A DNA stretch of 64,000 bases from assembly GCF_018219455.1 (NCBI RefSeq), contig NZ_CP056122.1:4086065-4150064 (forward strand), in the 5' to 3' direction. This DNA is from Moritella sp. 5 (lineage in GTDB: Bacteria > Pseudomonadota > Gammaproteobacteria > Enterobacterales > Moritellaceae). Position numbers and translations under genes: made by a program. The notes under the pieces were generated by a model. It did not search any database. It had not been told where the DNA came from and saw only the letters and a program-made list of their open reading frames with translations. Shown in pieces: positions 42,398 to 51,690 of this stretch; the first letter of the stretch is position 1, and the number at the start of each line of letters is the position of its first letter.

Positions 42398-42739
42398 TTA
42401 ACCTAAGCGCTTCGCCCAATTACCCGCATTGTCACGAGTACAATTTTCTTCACTATCAAACTTCACTTGCTTGTTGATATTTTTGAGTCTCACATCAACT
42501 GCATTAAGTGCTTGAGTCAATAAACCATGTAAGCGCTGATCTTGCTGCGATGCCGTCAATTGAGCAATATCAGCATTGCTATCAAACACACAGATTATTT
42601 TTAAAGATGCAGGAAAATTCGAATAATTAACGGTGTGTGTTAACCATTGAAACCCCTGAATTTCGTCTTTTGCATCTTCACAAACACAAGTAAGCACTTT
42701 GCATAAAGTATTATCAATCTTCTTTTCAGTTTTAGTCAT
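42398..42739 (-). CDS. conserved hypothetical protein
   Basis: A 113-residue acidic-basic mixed protein with KKIDNTLCKVLTCVCEDAKDEIQGFQWLTHTVNYSNFPASLKIICVFD in pieces across residues 6-53 and a C-terminal DNAGNWAKRLG. I recall similar proteins in Shewanella and Vibrio, sometimes labelled Fis-family regulators, but no helix-turn-helix is evident here. No signal peptide or TM. It may be cotranscribed with rof, 130 bases downstream. Function unknown. Confidence 0.7.
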   Translation of the reverse strand: MTKTEKKIDNTLCKVLTCVCEDAKDEIQGFQWLTHTVNYSNFPASLKIICVFDSNADIAQLTASQQDQRLHGLLTQALNAVDVRLKNINKQVKFDSEENCTRDNAGNWAKRLG

Positions 42740-42806
42740 GTTCTGCCAGCTGTTATCTTCTGAGTATTTATAGCGCTATCCTACCGTAAATAATATCCTA
42801 TAAACA

Positions 42807-42824
42807 ATAAAGCCAACCCGAAGG
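42807..42824 (-). terminator. weak hairpin past phoX
   Basis: GCCAACC-CGAA-GGCTGGC, a seven-pair stem with one wobble, about 60 bases past the phoX stop, followed by TTTATTGTTTATAGG on the minus strand. Probable phoX terminator. Confidence 0.55.
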
Positions 42825-42883
42825 CTGGCAATATTTAACAAGGTGAAATTAGCCATTAATCGCTAAAAATTCATCGGAGTTAA

Positions 42884-44914
42884 CTAAACACCAACCTCAC
42901 CACCGTCGTGTTTACGAATAATAACCGTTGCGGCACGTGGTCGAACCGTTTTGTTACTTGGTGTTTCCATCGATGCATCGTTACTGTACGGCCAATTTTT
43001 AGGGTGCTGAATATTCAAAAACAGGTCAGTTTGAGCAGGACTAAAAGCTAAGCCTGTAACTTCAGCACCATTAGGACCAACAAAGAAACGTTTTAGTGCG
43101 GCTTGATTCTCGCTGTTAATTGTCTCTAATTCGTCAGTATCAGTGGTTAGCTGACTTGGTACGACAGCTAACATTTGATCATTTGTGTACTCAGTTAGTT
43201 CCGGCGCGCCATTATCCGTCTGGATCCACATGATACCGCGTGAATCAAATGCAAGACCATCTGGACTTGCAAACTGATTTAGCTCGTCTAATCCAGAGAT
43301 ATTAACTTCTGGTGCTGCATCTTCTGCCGCACCAAATACAAAGATATCCCAGCTAAATTGCTCAGCATTATCGCCTTCTTGCCAACGAATAATATGCCCA
43401 GTGCTATTATTTAATCTTGGGTTAGCAGGATTAGTTGTATCTGTACGTTTGGTATTATTGGTCAAGGTCATGTATACCGCACCATTAACAGGATCAACGG
43501 CCGCCCACTCAGGACGATCCATTGGCGTCGCACCAACAAGATCCGCAGCCCCAGCTGTATTTAAAATAATATCAGCAAGATTAGCGAAGTGATCAGCTAA
43601 CACACCTTTGTCTTTCGTAACCGCAGCCATGGTTAGAGGTAACCATACACCAACCCCATTATCGTCAAAACGTGCGACATATAAAGTACCTTGATCCATA
43701 TACTTATCACCCACCGCTAAACGGTCAGTGCGACTGGCGTCAGCAGGATCCCATAAAGCATCAGAAACGAATTTATAAATATATTCAAAACGAGAATCAT
43801 GGCCAGAATAAAATACTATCGGTTTACCTGCTGTCACTTTTCCATAAACACAATCTTCATGGCGGAAACGCCCTAATGCAGTACGTTTAATCGCATTCGA
43901 TTGATTATCATAAGGGTCGATTTCAACAATATAACCATAACCATTAGCTTCATTACGGTAGTCATCAGTCGCACTCGTACCTTTAATCGTAATATCAAAA
44001 CGGCTAAATTCATCAGCAACTTCATCAACATTACCCGCTAAATCATCCCAACCATAACGGGTATTCTTATCATCAATGCCGATGCGCTTCTGATCAGGTG
44101 TTTGCGTGCCAGTATTAACAAAGTAACCCGGCCAGTTTTCTTCACAAGTCAGGTAGGTACCCCATGGCGTATAACCATTACCACAGTTATTAAGCGTACC
44201 ACGTACTTTATCGCCATCTGTAGCGAAAGCCGTTACGAGTAATTCCTTATCAGCAACAGGGCCGCTAATATCCATAATAGTAGCACCAGTAAAGCGACGA
44301 TTATGGCTATCATTTTTAACTACATCCCAAATACCATTCGTTTGCTTAATACGTACAACGGTGACACCATGAGCATTAATTTCTTTACGTACTTCGTCGA
44401 GAATTGTACGTAAGCTATTCGCATCTTTAGTCGGTCCAGCAGGGTGTAATGCCTTTTGATCTATATACTCGTGATTAATACATAATAAACCATCAGTAGA
44501 GCTGCCATTTAGTGGAAAGTAATGCATACCGTCGTGGTGCATACCCAGTGAATTAGCTTGATCTAACGCGGTATTTGAACCATCTGCTTGCCACTCTTGA
44601 GCAAAGTCATTAAGCGGCGTGCCCCAAGGTGCAAGTACTTGTGCACTGTAACCTTTAGGCACAACAACAGCGTCTAGCTTAGCCCCCGAAATAGAGTCAA
44701 ACCCTAATTCTACTTTTGGTGTAGCCGTCAGATTTTTATCATTCCCAGTATTTGAACAACCTGTTAAACCAATACCACTTAACATACCAACAGCAGCCAT
44801 CCCCACGCCTGCTCTTAATATACTGCGGCGAGATAATTCTCTCTCCATTACCGCTGCAAATGGTTCATTATTACTATTATTATATTTAGTCGGGTCAAAT
44901 GTATCTTTGCTCAT
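42884..44914 (-). CDS. phoX: PhoX-family alkaline phosphatase
   Basis: PhoX enzymes are secreted, calcium/iron-dependent phosphatases that release phosphate from organic esters. The 676-residue protein begins with a Tat signal (ELSRRSILRAGVGMAAVGML, then a lipobox-like LTGC) and shows family (DUF839) motifs: GMHHDGMHYFPLNG, NHEYIDQKALHP, CGNGYTPWGTYLTCEENWPGYF, RPEWAAVDPVNGAVYMTLTNN and the C-terminal FVGPNGAEVTGLAFSP. The Cys after LTG suggests a Tat-exported lipoprotein. It follows the two-component genes in the same direction, with a 151-base gap holding a Pho-box-like half site. Confidence 0.93.
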   Translation of the reverse strand: MSKDTFDPTKYNNSNNEPFAAVMERELSRRSILRAGVGMAAVGMLSGIGLTGCSNTGNDKNLTATPKVELGFDSISGAKLDAVVVPKGYSAQVLAPWGTPLNDFAQEWQADGSNTALDQANSLGMHHDGMHYFPLNGSSTDGLLCINHEYIDQKALHPAGPTKDANSLRTILDEVRKEINAHGVTVVRIKQTNGIWDVVKNDSHNRRFTGATIMDISGPVADKELLVTAFATDGDKVRGTLNNCGNGYTPWGTYLTCEENWPGYFVNTGTQTPDQKRIGIDDKNTRYGWDDLAGNVDEVADEFSRFDITIKGTSATDDYRNEANGYGYIVEIDPYDNQSNAIKRTALGRFRHEDCVYGKVTAGKPIVFYSGHDSRFEYIYKFVSDALWDPADASRTDRLAVGDKYMDQGTLYVARFDDNGVGVWLPLTMAAVTKDKGVLADHFANLADIILNTAGAADLVGATPMDRPEWAAVDPVNGAVYMTLTNNTKRTDTTNPANPRLNNSTGHIIRWQEGDNAEQFSWDIFVFGAAEDAAPEVNISGLDELNQFASPDGLAFDSRGIMWIQTDNGAPELTEYTNDQMLAVVPSQLTTDTDELETINSENQAALKRFFVGPNGAEVTGLAFSPAQTDLFLNIQHPKNWPYSNDASMETPSNKTVRPRAATVIIRKHDGGEVGV

Positions 44915-44985
44915 GCTTTATTTACTCAATCATTATTTAAGACCGATATAAACTAACAAGCAATTATGTATTTTATATTTCAGGA

Positions 44986-45009
44986 ATATGACAGTTTTTA
45001 TAATCAAAG
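44986..45009 (-). promoter_or_regulatory. Pho-box-like half site upstream of phoX
   Basis: On the minus strand CTGTCATAT matches one half of the PhoB box (CTGTCATAWAW). A second, degenerate half TTGATTATA lies just upstream with imperfect spacing. PhoB control would fit a phosphatase, but the site is incomplete. Confidence 0.35.
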
Positions 45010-45065
45010 ATGTTAAACAACTCAAATAATTATATTTTTCTTCACTTACAGATAAACTCACCGTG

Positions 45066-47111
45066 CTAATACACCTCAACAGGCAGTAATAAATCATTAT
45101 GTATGACAGCTTTTTCGTGTAAATAAATAGAGAATGTCGATCCGATGCCAAGATCAGATTTTACCGTGATCTTGCCGCCAACTTCGCTAATAATACTTTG
45201 ACTCACAGATAACCCTAACCCTGTACCACTACGACGTGTAGTAAAAAACGGGTCAAAAATACGCGCTAAATTGTCTTCACTGATACCACACCCATGATCA
45301 CTAATATGTACCGCTGCACCAATAATATTACCGTTATCATCATGCCAGTCCTCAGTTGTAATCTTTAACAACCCTTTATCACCCATGGCATGTACACCAT
45401 TCATTTGCAGGTTAACTAATACTTGTAAAAGTTGATGACGGTTCACTTCCACACAACATTTAGCATCAAGTTGCGATTCAATCTGAACATCGGCAGATTT
45501 AGTGCCAGAACCAACCAAAGTTAAACTCTCTTTTACAATCAAATTTAAGTGCTGCCAAGTGATCTCATCTTGCACCCCACCTTGACGGCTATACTGCAAT
45601 AAGCTCCGGGTTATGTTCCGGATACGATCAATCTGCTCATGTATCGCCTCAAGCTCTTCTGTGACTCGTTGACTGTCTTCTCCGAGCTCGAGTTGCAACA
45701 GTTCCACATTGCCGAGAATCACAGCAGTAGGGTTATTAATTTCGTGGGCAATCCCTGCGGTTAACTCACCAAGGGCTGCCAGTTTTTCACTCATCACCAA
45801 CTTACTGCGCGTTTGATTTAGTAGCTTAATGTATTGCTCTAACTCTTGAGTTTTATCATGTAAGCTCTGCGTTCGGCTATGGACCTTATCCTCAAGCTCC
45901 AGCGAAGCGCGTTTAATTAAATCATTACGCTGTTGCAATTGATCTAACATGGAATCAAATTGCTGACCAAAAATCGCTAATTCATGATCCTTACATAACC
46001 CCAGATCACCAATACGACGATTTAGCCCTAACGGTACCACTCTCACCACATTATGGATTTTTTCAATCGGCCTGAATAAGTCCCGTGCGCCACGATATAC
46101 CAAGCCACCAGAAAGCAACAATAGCGCAATAATACCCACGCTAAATTCAGCAATATTGGTTAGAAACGTTTCCAATAATGGCCACTCTAAATAACCGGTG
46201 TAGAGCATACCGATCACATGACCATTATAGTCTCGTAACGGTTCATAAGCGGAGATGTACCAATCATCGTAAACGAATGCCCGACCAACCCAGTTATCTC
46301 CAGCAATAAGTACCTGCTGTTTCACTTCTAGAGATACGCGGGTGCCAATTGCACGACCATTAAGCTGATCACTATTAAGCGGAACATTAGTGCTTACCCG
46401 GATATCATCCATAAAGAGTGTCACCGTCCCTATGCTATCTAGCGGTAATGTCCCATCGCTGTAAACAAGGTCTCGAATACGGTCAACAAGTTGGGTGCTA
46501 TTATTCAGTAATATGCCACCATCAATAATCCACTCGAGTTGATTATCACGATTAAAAATCGGGATCAAATTACGGCTAATAAGCCCTCGATACTCCAATT
46601 TATGTTCTCGTAATAACGGGATCTGAGCTGACACTGGCAACGTACTATTTAATGCAAACAATTCATCATGATTAAGTACTTGAAAAAACGTTTGTGCTTT
46701 GCCGGTAAGTAATAACTGTTGATTCACCAACGGGAACAAGTCTAATGCTGACGCAGGATGTAATACCACAAAATCTAATGCGTAATTTTCAGCTTGCCGT
46801 TTAACCCATTCTGGTAACTTGCTTTCATTTGTGCGCAATAAATGTTGGAAATCATAAGATGAAGACAGTGACGTCAAGTTCATCCGTTGTTCTTTTTGCA
46901 ATAACTCTATACTGTTATGCGCAACCGCCAGATCCGATTTCACGTTCATTAATGCGTTTTGCCATGTATACGTCACTGTCCAGTACATAGTCAGTGCAAA
47001 TAAAGCAAACAGCGTGATCACTATCGGCATCGATGTAAGCACGAGCAAACGATAACGAACCATGGTTCTAAAACGCTTAATCCATAACAGTATAAATTGT
47101 TTCATTTTCAT
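45066..47111 (-). CDS. Cache-domain sensor histidine kinase
   Basis: The 681-residue kinase has a TM near residues 25-48, a periplasmic domain of about 270 residues whose second half is Cache-like (DDIRVSTNVPLN; GDNWVGRAFVYDDWYISAYEP; GHVIGMLYTGY), TM2 near 322-340, HAMP, a coiled coil (390-440), HisKA with phosphoacceptor His456 in GIAHEINNPTAVILGN, and HATPase with GTGLGLSVSQSII. Its ATG overlaps the regulator gene's stop by 4 bases (ATGA), so both are translated together. Position beside tupA and fdh suggests a signal tied to formate or anaerobic metabolism; the ligand is not known. Confidence 0.93.
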   Translation of the reverse strand: MKMKQFILLWIKRFRTMVRYRLLVLTSMPIVITLFALFALTMYWTVTYTWQNALMNVKSDLAVAHNSIELLQKEQRMNLTSLSSSYDFQHLLRTNESKLPEWVKRQAENYALDFVVLHPASALDLFPLVNQQLLLTGKAQTFFQVLNHDELFALNSTLPVSAQIPLLREHKLEYRGLISRNLIPIFNRDNQLEWIIDGGILLNNSTQLVDRIRDLVYSDGTLPLDSIGTVTLFMDDIRVSTNVPLNSDQLNGRAIGTRVSLEVKQQVLIAGDNWVGRAFVYDDWYISAYEPLRDYNGHVIGMLYTGYLEWPLLETFLTNIAEFSVGIIALLLLSGGLVYRGARDLFRPIEKIHNVVRVVPLGLNRRIGDLGLCKDHELAIFGQQFDSMLDQLQQRNDLIKRASLELEDKVHSRTQSLHDKTQELEQYIKLLNQTRSKLVMSEKLAALGELTAGIAHEINNPTAVILGNVELLQLELGEDSQRVTEELEAIHEQIDRIRNITRSLLQYSRQGGVQDEITWQHLNLIVKESLTLVGSGTKSADVQIESQLDAKCCVEVNRHQLLQVLVNLQMNGVHAMGDKGLLKITTEDWHDDNGNIIGAAVHISDHGCGISEDNLARIFDPFFTTRRSGTGLGLSVSQSIISEVGGKITVKSDLGIGSTFSIYLHEKAVIHNDLLLPVEVY

Positions 47112-48574
47112 AAGGCGGCTTCATCAATCCATTCTTTATATTTACGCTCTAGCGTTTTACGTGCCACACCAAGCTTACGTGCAGCCGCTGACTTATTCCC
47201 TTCGTGAGAGTCAACTACCTGCATGATATGTGCTTTTTCTACTTCTTTTAATGTCCATGTCGTTGGATAACAATATTGCTCTTCATCACCGATGGCCTCA
47301 GACGAGCAACGACAAGGACTCTCTAGATTTGCTTCATCCATACGAATCTGGTCAAATGGCGTAATAGCCGCTCTTGGCAGCCGAGTAGCATCACCTTGCA
47401 GCTCTCGCCAATATTCCGCAGGCGGCTTACCGAGCAAAATACAACGTTCCATCATATTCCGTAATTCACGAATATTACCTGGCCAATCATATGCTTGCAT
47501 CGCAAGTATATCTTCATGTGTCCAACTGACACTCTTCATGCCTAAATCATTAGATAATTTTAGTGTAAAATGGTGTGCTAATGCAGGAATATCTTCAACA
47601 CGATCACGCAGGGGTGGTAAGTCCACCGTTAATACATTTAGACGGTAATACAGGTCCTGACGAAAACGCCCCGCTTCGACTTCCACTTTTAAATTACGAT
47701 TGGTTGCCGCGACAATACGCACATCAATGGGAATTTCACGCTCACCACCAACAGGTCTAATCGCTTTTTGCTCTAATACCCGTAATAACGACGATTGCAT
47801 GGCAAGTGGCATTTCACCAATCTCATCGAGGAATAAGGTACCACCGTTGGCAACGCGAAATAGCCCTTCTCGGCTTTTTTTAGCGCCCGTAAACGCACCT
47901 TGAATATGACCAAACAATTCGCTTTCTAATAGGTCCGGTGCAATCGAACCACAGTTTAATGGTACAAAAGGACCATTACGTAAACTAAGTTGATGTAAAG
48001 CCCGCGCCACTAATTCTTTACCGGTACCCGATTCACCTTCAATTAATACAGCCGCCATAGATGGGGCAATCTGGGTTATCAGCTTTTTCATTGATAAGGT
48101 TTTAGTCGCATCACCGATAATATCGATAGGAAATGTACGTTCTATATCACGTTGCAGCGCAAAGTTCTGACGTTCTATTAAACGACGTTCGATACAGCGA
48201 CTTACCGATTGCATCATTTGTTCGAGGTTGAACGGTTTTAAGATAAAGTCTGAAGCACCTGCCCGTAACGCTTTAATCGCAGTATCTAAATCGGCATAGC
48301 CAGTCATAAAGATCACATCACTACGACGCGTTTGTGGATCAAATGCTTCGTGCCACTCAATACCAGAGCGCCCAGGTAAATTAATATCAACAATAAGTAA
48401 ATCGAAATGGCAGCGCTTACGGAGTTCTTCAGCTTCTTCGATGCTACCAGCAGTATCAACTTGGGCAAATTTTTTGCTTAACGCTTTCTTTAAGACCGCG
48501 CGCATACCCGGTTCATCATCAACAACAAGTACAGAGACCGCTGCCCAAGAGGGAGAAGAAGTAAATTCAGACAT
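47108..48574 (-). CDS. sigma54-dependent response regulator (NtrC family)
   Basis: Residues 13-130 are a receiver with acidic pair Asp19-Asp20 and phosphoacceptor Asp63 (LLIVDINLPGRSG). Residues 150-375 are the AAA+ activator: Walker A GESGTGKE (180-187) and the sigma54-contacting loop GAFTGA (226-231). The C-terminus is a Fis-type HTH (GNKSAAARKLGVARKTLERKYKEW). So the protein should open sigma54 promoters after phosphorylation by the downstream-encoded kinase. A palindrome 33 bases upstream of its start and again before fdh is the likely binding site. Confidence 0.95.
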   Translation of the reverse strand: MSEFTSSPSWAAVSVLVVDDEPGMRAVLKKALSKKFAQVDTAGSIEEAEELRKRCHFDLLIVDINLPGRSGIEWHEAFDPQTRRSDVIFMTGYADLDTAIKALRAGASDFILKPFNLEQMMQSVSRCIERRLIERQNFALQRDIERTFPIDIIGDATKTLSMKKLITQIAPSMAAVLIEGESGTGKELVARALHQLSLRNGPFVPLNCGSIAPDLLESELFGHIQGAFTGAKKSREGLFRVANGGTLFLDEIGEMPLAMQSSLLRVLEQKAIRPVGGEREIPIDVRIVAATNRNLKVEVEAGRFRQDLYYRLNVLTVDLPPLRDRVEDIPALAHHFTLKLSNDLGMKSVSWTHEDILAMQAYDWPGNIRELRNMMERCILLGKPPAEYWRELQGDATRLPRAAITPFDQIRMDEANLESPCRCSSEAIGDEEQYCYPTTWTLKEVEKAHIMQVVDSHEGNKSAAARKLGVARKTLERKYKEWIDEAAL

Positions 48575-48606
48575 AAATATAAATAACTACCGTAATTTTT
48601 TAAGTT

Positions 48607-48621
48607 GCGACATTTTGTCTC
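48607..48621. promoter_or_regulatory. putative upstream activating site A
   Basis: GCGACA-TTT-TGTCTC is a near-perfect dyad. Its arms reappear, inverted, in site B at 61107-61121. It lies 128 bases upstream of the tupA -24 element and 33 bases from the regulator's start codon, a position suited to activating tupA and feeding back on the regulator. Confidence 0.65.
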
Positions 48622-48748
48622 ATATCGACTAACAAAGTCAAAGCTGTTTCAAGCCTTTATTTACGCCAAATCTAATTCAAACATCACCCACCCTTTTAAA
48701 TCAACAATTTACCTGCATTCACAGTGTTTTATCTGGTTTATTTTTAAT

Positions 48749-48764
48749 TTGGCATCTAATTTGC
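48749..48764 (+). promoter_or_regulatory. sigma54 promoter of tupA
   Basis: TTGGCATCTAATTTGC matches the -24/-12 consensus TTGGCACG-N4-TTGC with GG and GC exactly ten bases apart. The start of transcription should be near 48776, about 57 bases before the tupA ATG. Confidence 0.8.
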
Positions 48765-48832
48765 TATATAACGAGAAATACTGTGAGTTTTCAACTAACT
48801 TATATAAATAACTTTAACGTCAGGAAGACCTA

Positions 48833-49657
48833 ATGACTGTAAAACCGATGAAATTTATCCAAACATCGCTTGCCTTATTCGCACTTGTAACAGCTGCGGG
48901 TGTCAATGCCGCTGACGATATGAAGATCCGCTTGGCCACCACTACCAGTACTTATCATTCTGGACTGCTTGATTTTTTGTTACCTGAATTCAAAAAAGAC
49001 ACTGGTTATACGGTTGACGTACTTGCAGCTGGTACGGGTAAATCACTGCGCATGGGTCAAAATGGCGATGTTGATTTGGTCATGACGCACGCAGCAAAAT
49101 CTGAAGCGAAATTTGTCGATGCCGGTTACGGTGTACTACCACGTAAACTTATGTATAACGATTTTGTACTTGTTGGCCCAAAAGCTGACCCAGCAAAAAT
49201 CAATGCCGGCAAAGATGTAGTGAAAGCATTAGCTGGTATCGCATCTTACAACGCAACTTTCATTTCTCGAGGTGATGATTCAGGCACCAACAAGAAAGAA
49301 CTTGGGCTGTGGGCACAAACAAAAATGGAACCAAACTTTGGAGGCTATAAAGCAGTAGGCCAAGGGATGGGACCGACGCTGAACATGGCATCGGAACTGC
49401 AAGCATACACATTAACAGACCGTGGTACTTGGTTAGCTTACCAAAATAAACTAGACCTTAAGATTCTTGTACAAGGTGATAAGCGTTTATTTAATCCTTA
49501 CCAAGTGATTTTAGTAAATCCGAGCCGCTATCCAAATATCAATTACCGAGGCGCAAAGATATTCAGTGATTGGTTAGTCAATCCAAAAGCACAAGCCATG
49601 ATCAACAGTTATAAACGTAGCGGCGAGCAATTATTTGTTGCGAATGCCAAGTCTTAA
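48833..49657 (+). CDS. tupA: tungstate ABC transporter, substrate-binding protein
   Basis: TupA is the periplasmic oxyanion receptor for tungstate import. A signal peptide ends GVNA|ADDMKIRL. The mature protein opens with LATTTSTYHSGLLDFLLPEF, the TTTS motif typical of TupA rather than molybdate-binding ModA, followed by GTGKSLRMGQNGDVDLVMTHA and RGDDSGTNKKELGLW. At 274 residues it is full length. AGGAAG precedes the ATG. First gene of tupABC-mobA-mobB/moeA; a sigma54 promoter lies upstream. Confidence 0.95.
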   Translation: MTVKPMKFIQTSLALFALVTAAGVNAADDMKIRLATTTSTYHSGLLDFLLPEFKKDTGYTVDVLAAGTGKSLRMGQNGDVDLVMTHAAKSEAKFVDAGYGVLPRKLMYNDFVLVGPKADPAKINAGKDVVKALAGIASYNATFISRGDDSGTNKKELGLWAQTKMEPNFGGYKAVGQGMGPTLNMASELQAYTLTDRGTWLAYQNKLDLKILVQGDKRLFNPYQVILVNPSRYPNINYRGAKIFSDWLVNPKAQAMINSYKRSGEQLFVANAKS

Positions 49658-49684
49658 TAACCGTATTAGAAACCTAGAGACTTA

Positions 49685-50386
49685 ATGGATATTTGGCAAA
49701 CCACCCAACAAGCTGTACAACTTCTCTTCAGCGGCAATATGGCACTGTGGGGAATTGTCGGTGTGTCATTTTCAGTGTCTTTACTGGCGATTGCGTTGGT
49801 ATTAATACCAGCATTGTTGATCGCATTTGCTCTCGCCTACGGGAAGTTCCCAGGGCGTTGGCTATTGCTATCATTATTCAATACCTGTCAATCCATCCCT
49901 ACGGTAGTGATTGGCTTATTACTTTACATGATGCTATCTCGTGCAGGTCCGCTCGGTAATTGGCAAATGCTATTTACCCAAAAGGCGATGATCTTGGGAC
50001 AAATGATGGTTTGTTTTCCGATTTTAGTATCCATGATGCATGCCGCGTTTCAAAACAGCGATCGCCGTGCTTGGGAAACAGCATTAACCTTAGGTGCAAG
50101 TCTACCCCGCGCATTATTAAGTTTGATGTGGGAATGTCGTTTCCCACTCCTTGCCGCCATTATCGCTGCATTTAGTCGTATTATTACTGAAGTTGGTTGC
50201 TCTATGATGGTTGGCGGTAATATTTTAAATTCAACGCGAAATATTCCCACGGCAATCGCATTAGAAAGCTCGAAAGGCGCGTTTGCACAAGGTGTTGCCC
50301 TAGGTATGGTTTTATTGATCCTTGCGCTAGGACTTAATTTCTTATTATCCTTCGCTCGTGGTAAAGCCCACTTGCGCACCAATTAG
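49685..50386 (+). CDS. tupB: tungstate ABC transporter, permease
   Basis: The 233-residue inner-membrane protein has about five to six TM helices and the permease (EAA-type) loop WETALTLGASLPRALLSLMWECRFPLLAAI. The conserved SFSVSLLAIALVLIPALLIAFALAYGKFPGR block at the N-terminus, here given in two parts across residues 28-58, fits TupB. It starts 27 bases after tupA and precedes the ATPase gene. Confidence 0.92.
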   Translation: MDIWQTTQQAVQLLFSGNMALWGIVGVSFSVSLLAIALVLIPALLIAFALAYGKFPGRWLLLSLFNTCQSIPTVVIGLLLYMMLSRAGPLGNWQMLFTQKAMILGQMMVCFPILVSMMHAAFQNSDRRAWETALTLGASLPRALLSLMWECRFPLLAAIIAAFSRIITEVGCSMMVGGNILNSTRNIPTAIALESSKGAFAQGVALGMVLLILALGLNFLLSFARGKAHLRTN

Positions 50387-50401
50387 ACTAAGGAATCGAT
50401 C

Positions 50402-51160
50402 GTGTCGCAAATTACTATTCAAGCAGAAGATATCTCGATTCGATTTAAAGATCGTCTGCTATTTCACATTCCTCATCTTAAGTTCGGTCCGCAAGAAGCC
50501 ATTTATCTCACTGGTGCTAATGGCGTCGGTAAGACAACGTTATTAAAAGTATTATCTGGTTTACAAAACCCTACCACGGGTAAAGTAAACTTACAGTGCA
50601 ATACTTGGTTTCGCCGTTTATTTAAAAGTAACGCCAAAAATGGTGTTATTTATATGCACCAAACACCCTACATGTTTGACGGTAGCGTACTTGATAACGT
50701 TTGCTATGGATTAAAATTTACCCGAAAAGGCCGCCAAGAACAACGAAGTGAAGCGATAACAGCGCTACGTATGATAGGGTTAGAGACTTTAGCTAATGAA
50801 CATATTTCGGTGTTATCGGGTGGCGAACGCCAACGTGTAGCAATGGCAAGAGCTTGGGTGCTCAAACCTAGCGTGTTATTAATGGATGAATCAAGTGCCA
50901 GCATGGATACAGAATCCATTGAGCGCCAGGTGATGCTAGCCAAAGATTTACTCGAGCGCGGTTCAACCTTAGTGATCACCAGCCACCAGCAAAATGCACT
51001 TACCGCACTTTGTCGCCGTCAATGGTGCATTAGCAATAGCAAACTAATCGAACGAGCTGATCTACAGCTCATCAAAAAAGATAAGGATACTTATGCCTTC
51101 GGCGGAACAAACAAGTTGGGTAATTTTAGCGGGCGGACAGGCCAGCCGTATGGGCGGTAA
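50402..51160 (+). CDS. tupC: tungstate ABC transporter, ATP-binding protein
   Basis: The 252-residue ATPase has Walker [15 protein letters not shown], signature [14 protein letters not shown] and Walker [13 protein letters not shown]. It starts at GTG 50402 with AAGGA before it. The C-terminal 23 residues are read from DNA that also encodes the start of MobA in another frame, an overlap of 68 bases; this implies tight coupling of uptake and cofactor genes. The tail ([19 protein letters not shown]) looks unselected and may be dispensable. Confidence 0.92.
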   Translation: MSQITIQAEDISIRFKDRLLFHIPHLKFGPQEAIYLTGANGVGKTTLLKVLSGLQNPTTGKVNLQCNTWFRRLFKSNAKNGVIYMHQTPYMFDGSVLDNVCYGLKFTRKGRQEQRSEAITALRMIGLETLANEHISVLSGGERQRVAMARAWVLKPSVLLMDESSASMDTESIERQVMLAKDLLERGSTLVITSHQQNALTALCRRQWCISNSKLIERADLQLIKKDKDTYAFGGTNKLGNFSGRTGQPYGR

Positions 51161-51680
51161 TGACAAAGGTTTAGTTAAATTAGCCGATAAAGCCATGATC
51201 GAGCATGTCATCGATACACTTTCGCCACAAACCAGCAAGATCGCCATTAACGCAAATCGAAATCAAGACGTTTATAGCCAGTATGGCTCTGTATTTGGCG
51301 ATCAGCTACAAGGTTATCCGGGCCCTTTAGGTGGTATGCATGCTGCTATTTTACATTTAAACGATGCAGAATGGATTGGTTTTGTCCCCTGTGATTGCCC
51401 ACAGCTACCAAGCGATTTAGTCGCCCGTATGGCTGCAGCCTGTGAAACCAACACTGATATTGTGGTCGCCCATGATGGTGAGCATATTCAGCCAGTCGTG
51501 ACGCTATTACACCGTCGCATTTTGCCGAAACTAGAAGCCTTTTTAGCGAACGGTGACCGCAAGATCATTCTATTATACCGTCAATGTAACATGCTCACGG
51601 TCGACTTTAGTGATCAACCCAACGCTTTTATAAACTTAAATACTCCAGCAGAATTACATCAGTTTGGACAAACAGAATGA
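51093..51680 (+). CDS. mobA: molybdenum cofactor guanylyltransferase
   Basis: MobA attaches GMP to molybdopterin, forming the bis-MGD cofactor used by formate dehydrogenases. The N-terminal nucleotide-binding motif [21 protein letters not shown] and the metal/GTP-binding [13 protein letters not shown] are present in 195 residues. The ATG at 51093 lies within the end of tupC. Its place after a tungstate transporter links cofactor assembly to tungsten supply. Confidence 0.96.
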   Translation: MPSAEQTSWVILAGGQASRMGGNDKGLVKLADKAMIEHVIDTLSPQTSKIAINANRNQDVYSQYGSVFGDQLQGYPGPLGGMHAAILHLNDAEWIGFVPCDCPQLPSDLVARMAAACETNTDIVVAHDGEHIQPVVTLLHRRILPKLEAFLANGDRKIILLYRQCNMLTVDFSDQPNAFINLNTPAELHQFGQTE

Positions 51681-51690
51681 GTCAACATCT

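Noticed and set aside
44930-45065. sigma54 promoter for phoX
   Set aside because: No TTGG-N8-TTGC in the phoX upstream region; only a partial Pho-box-like site is seen.
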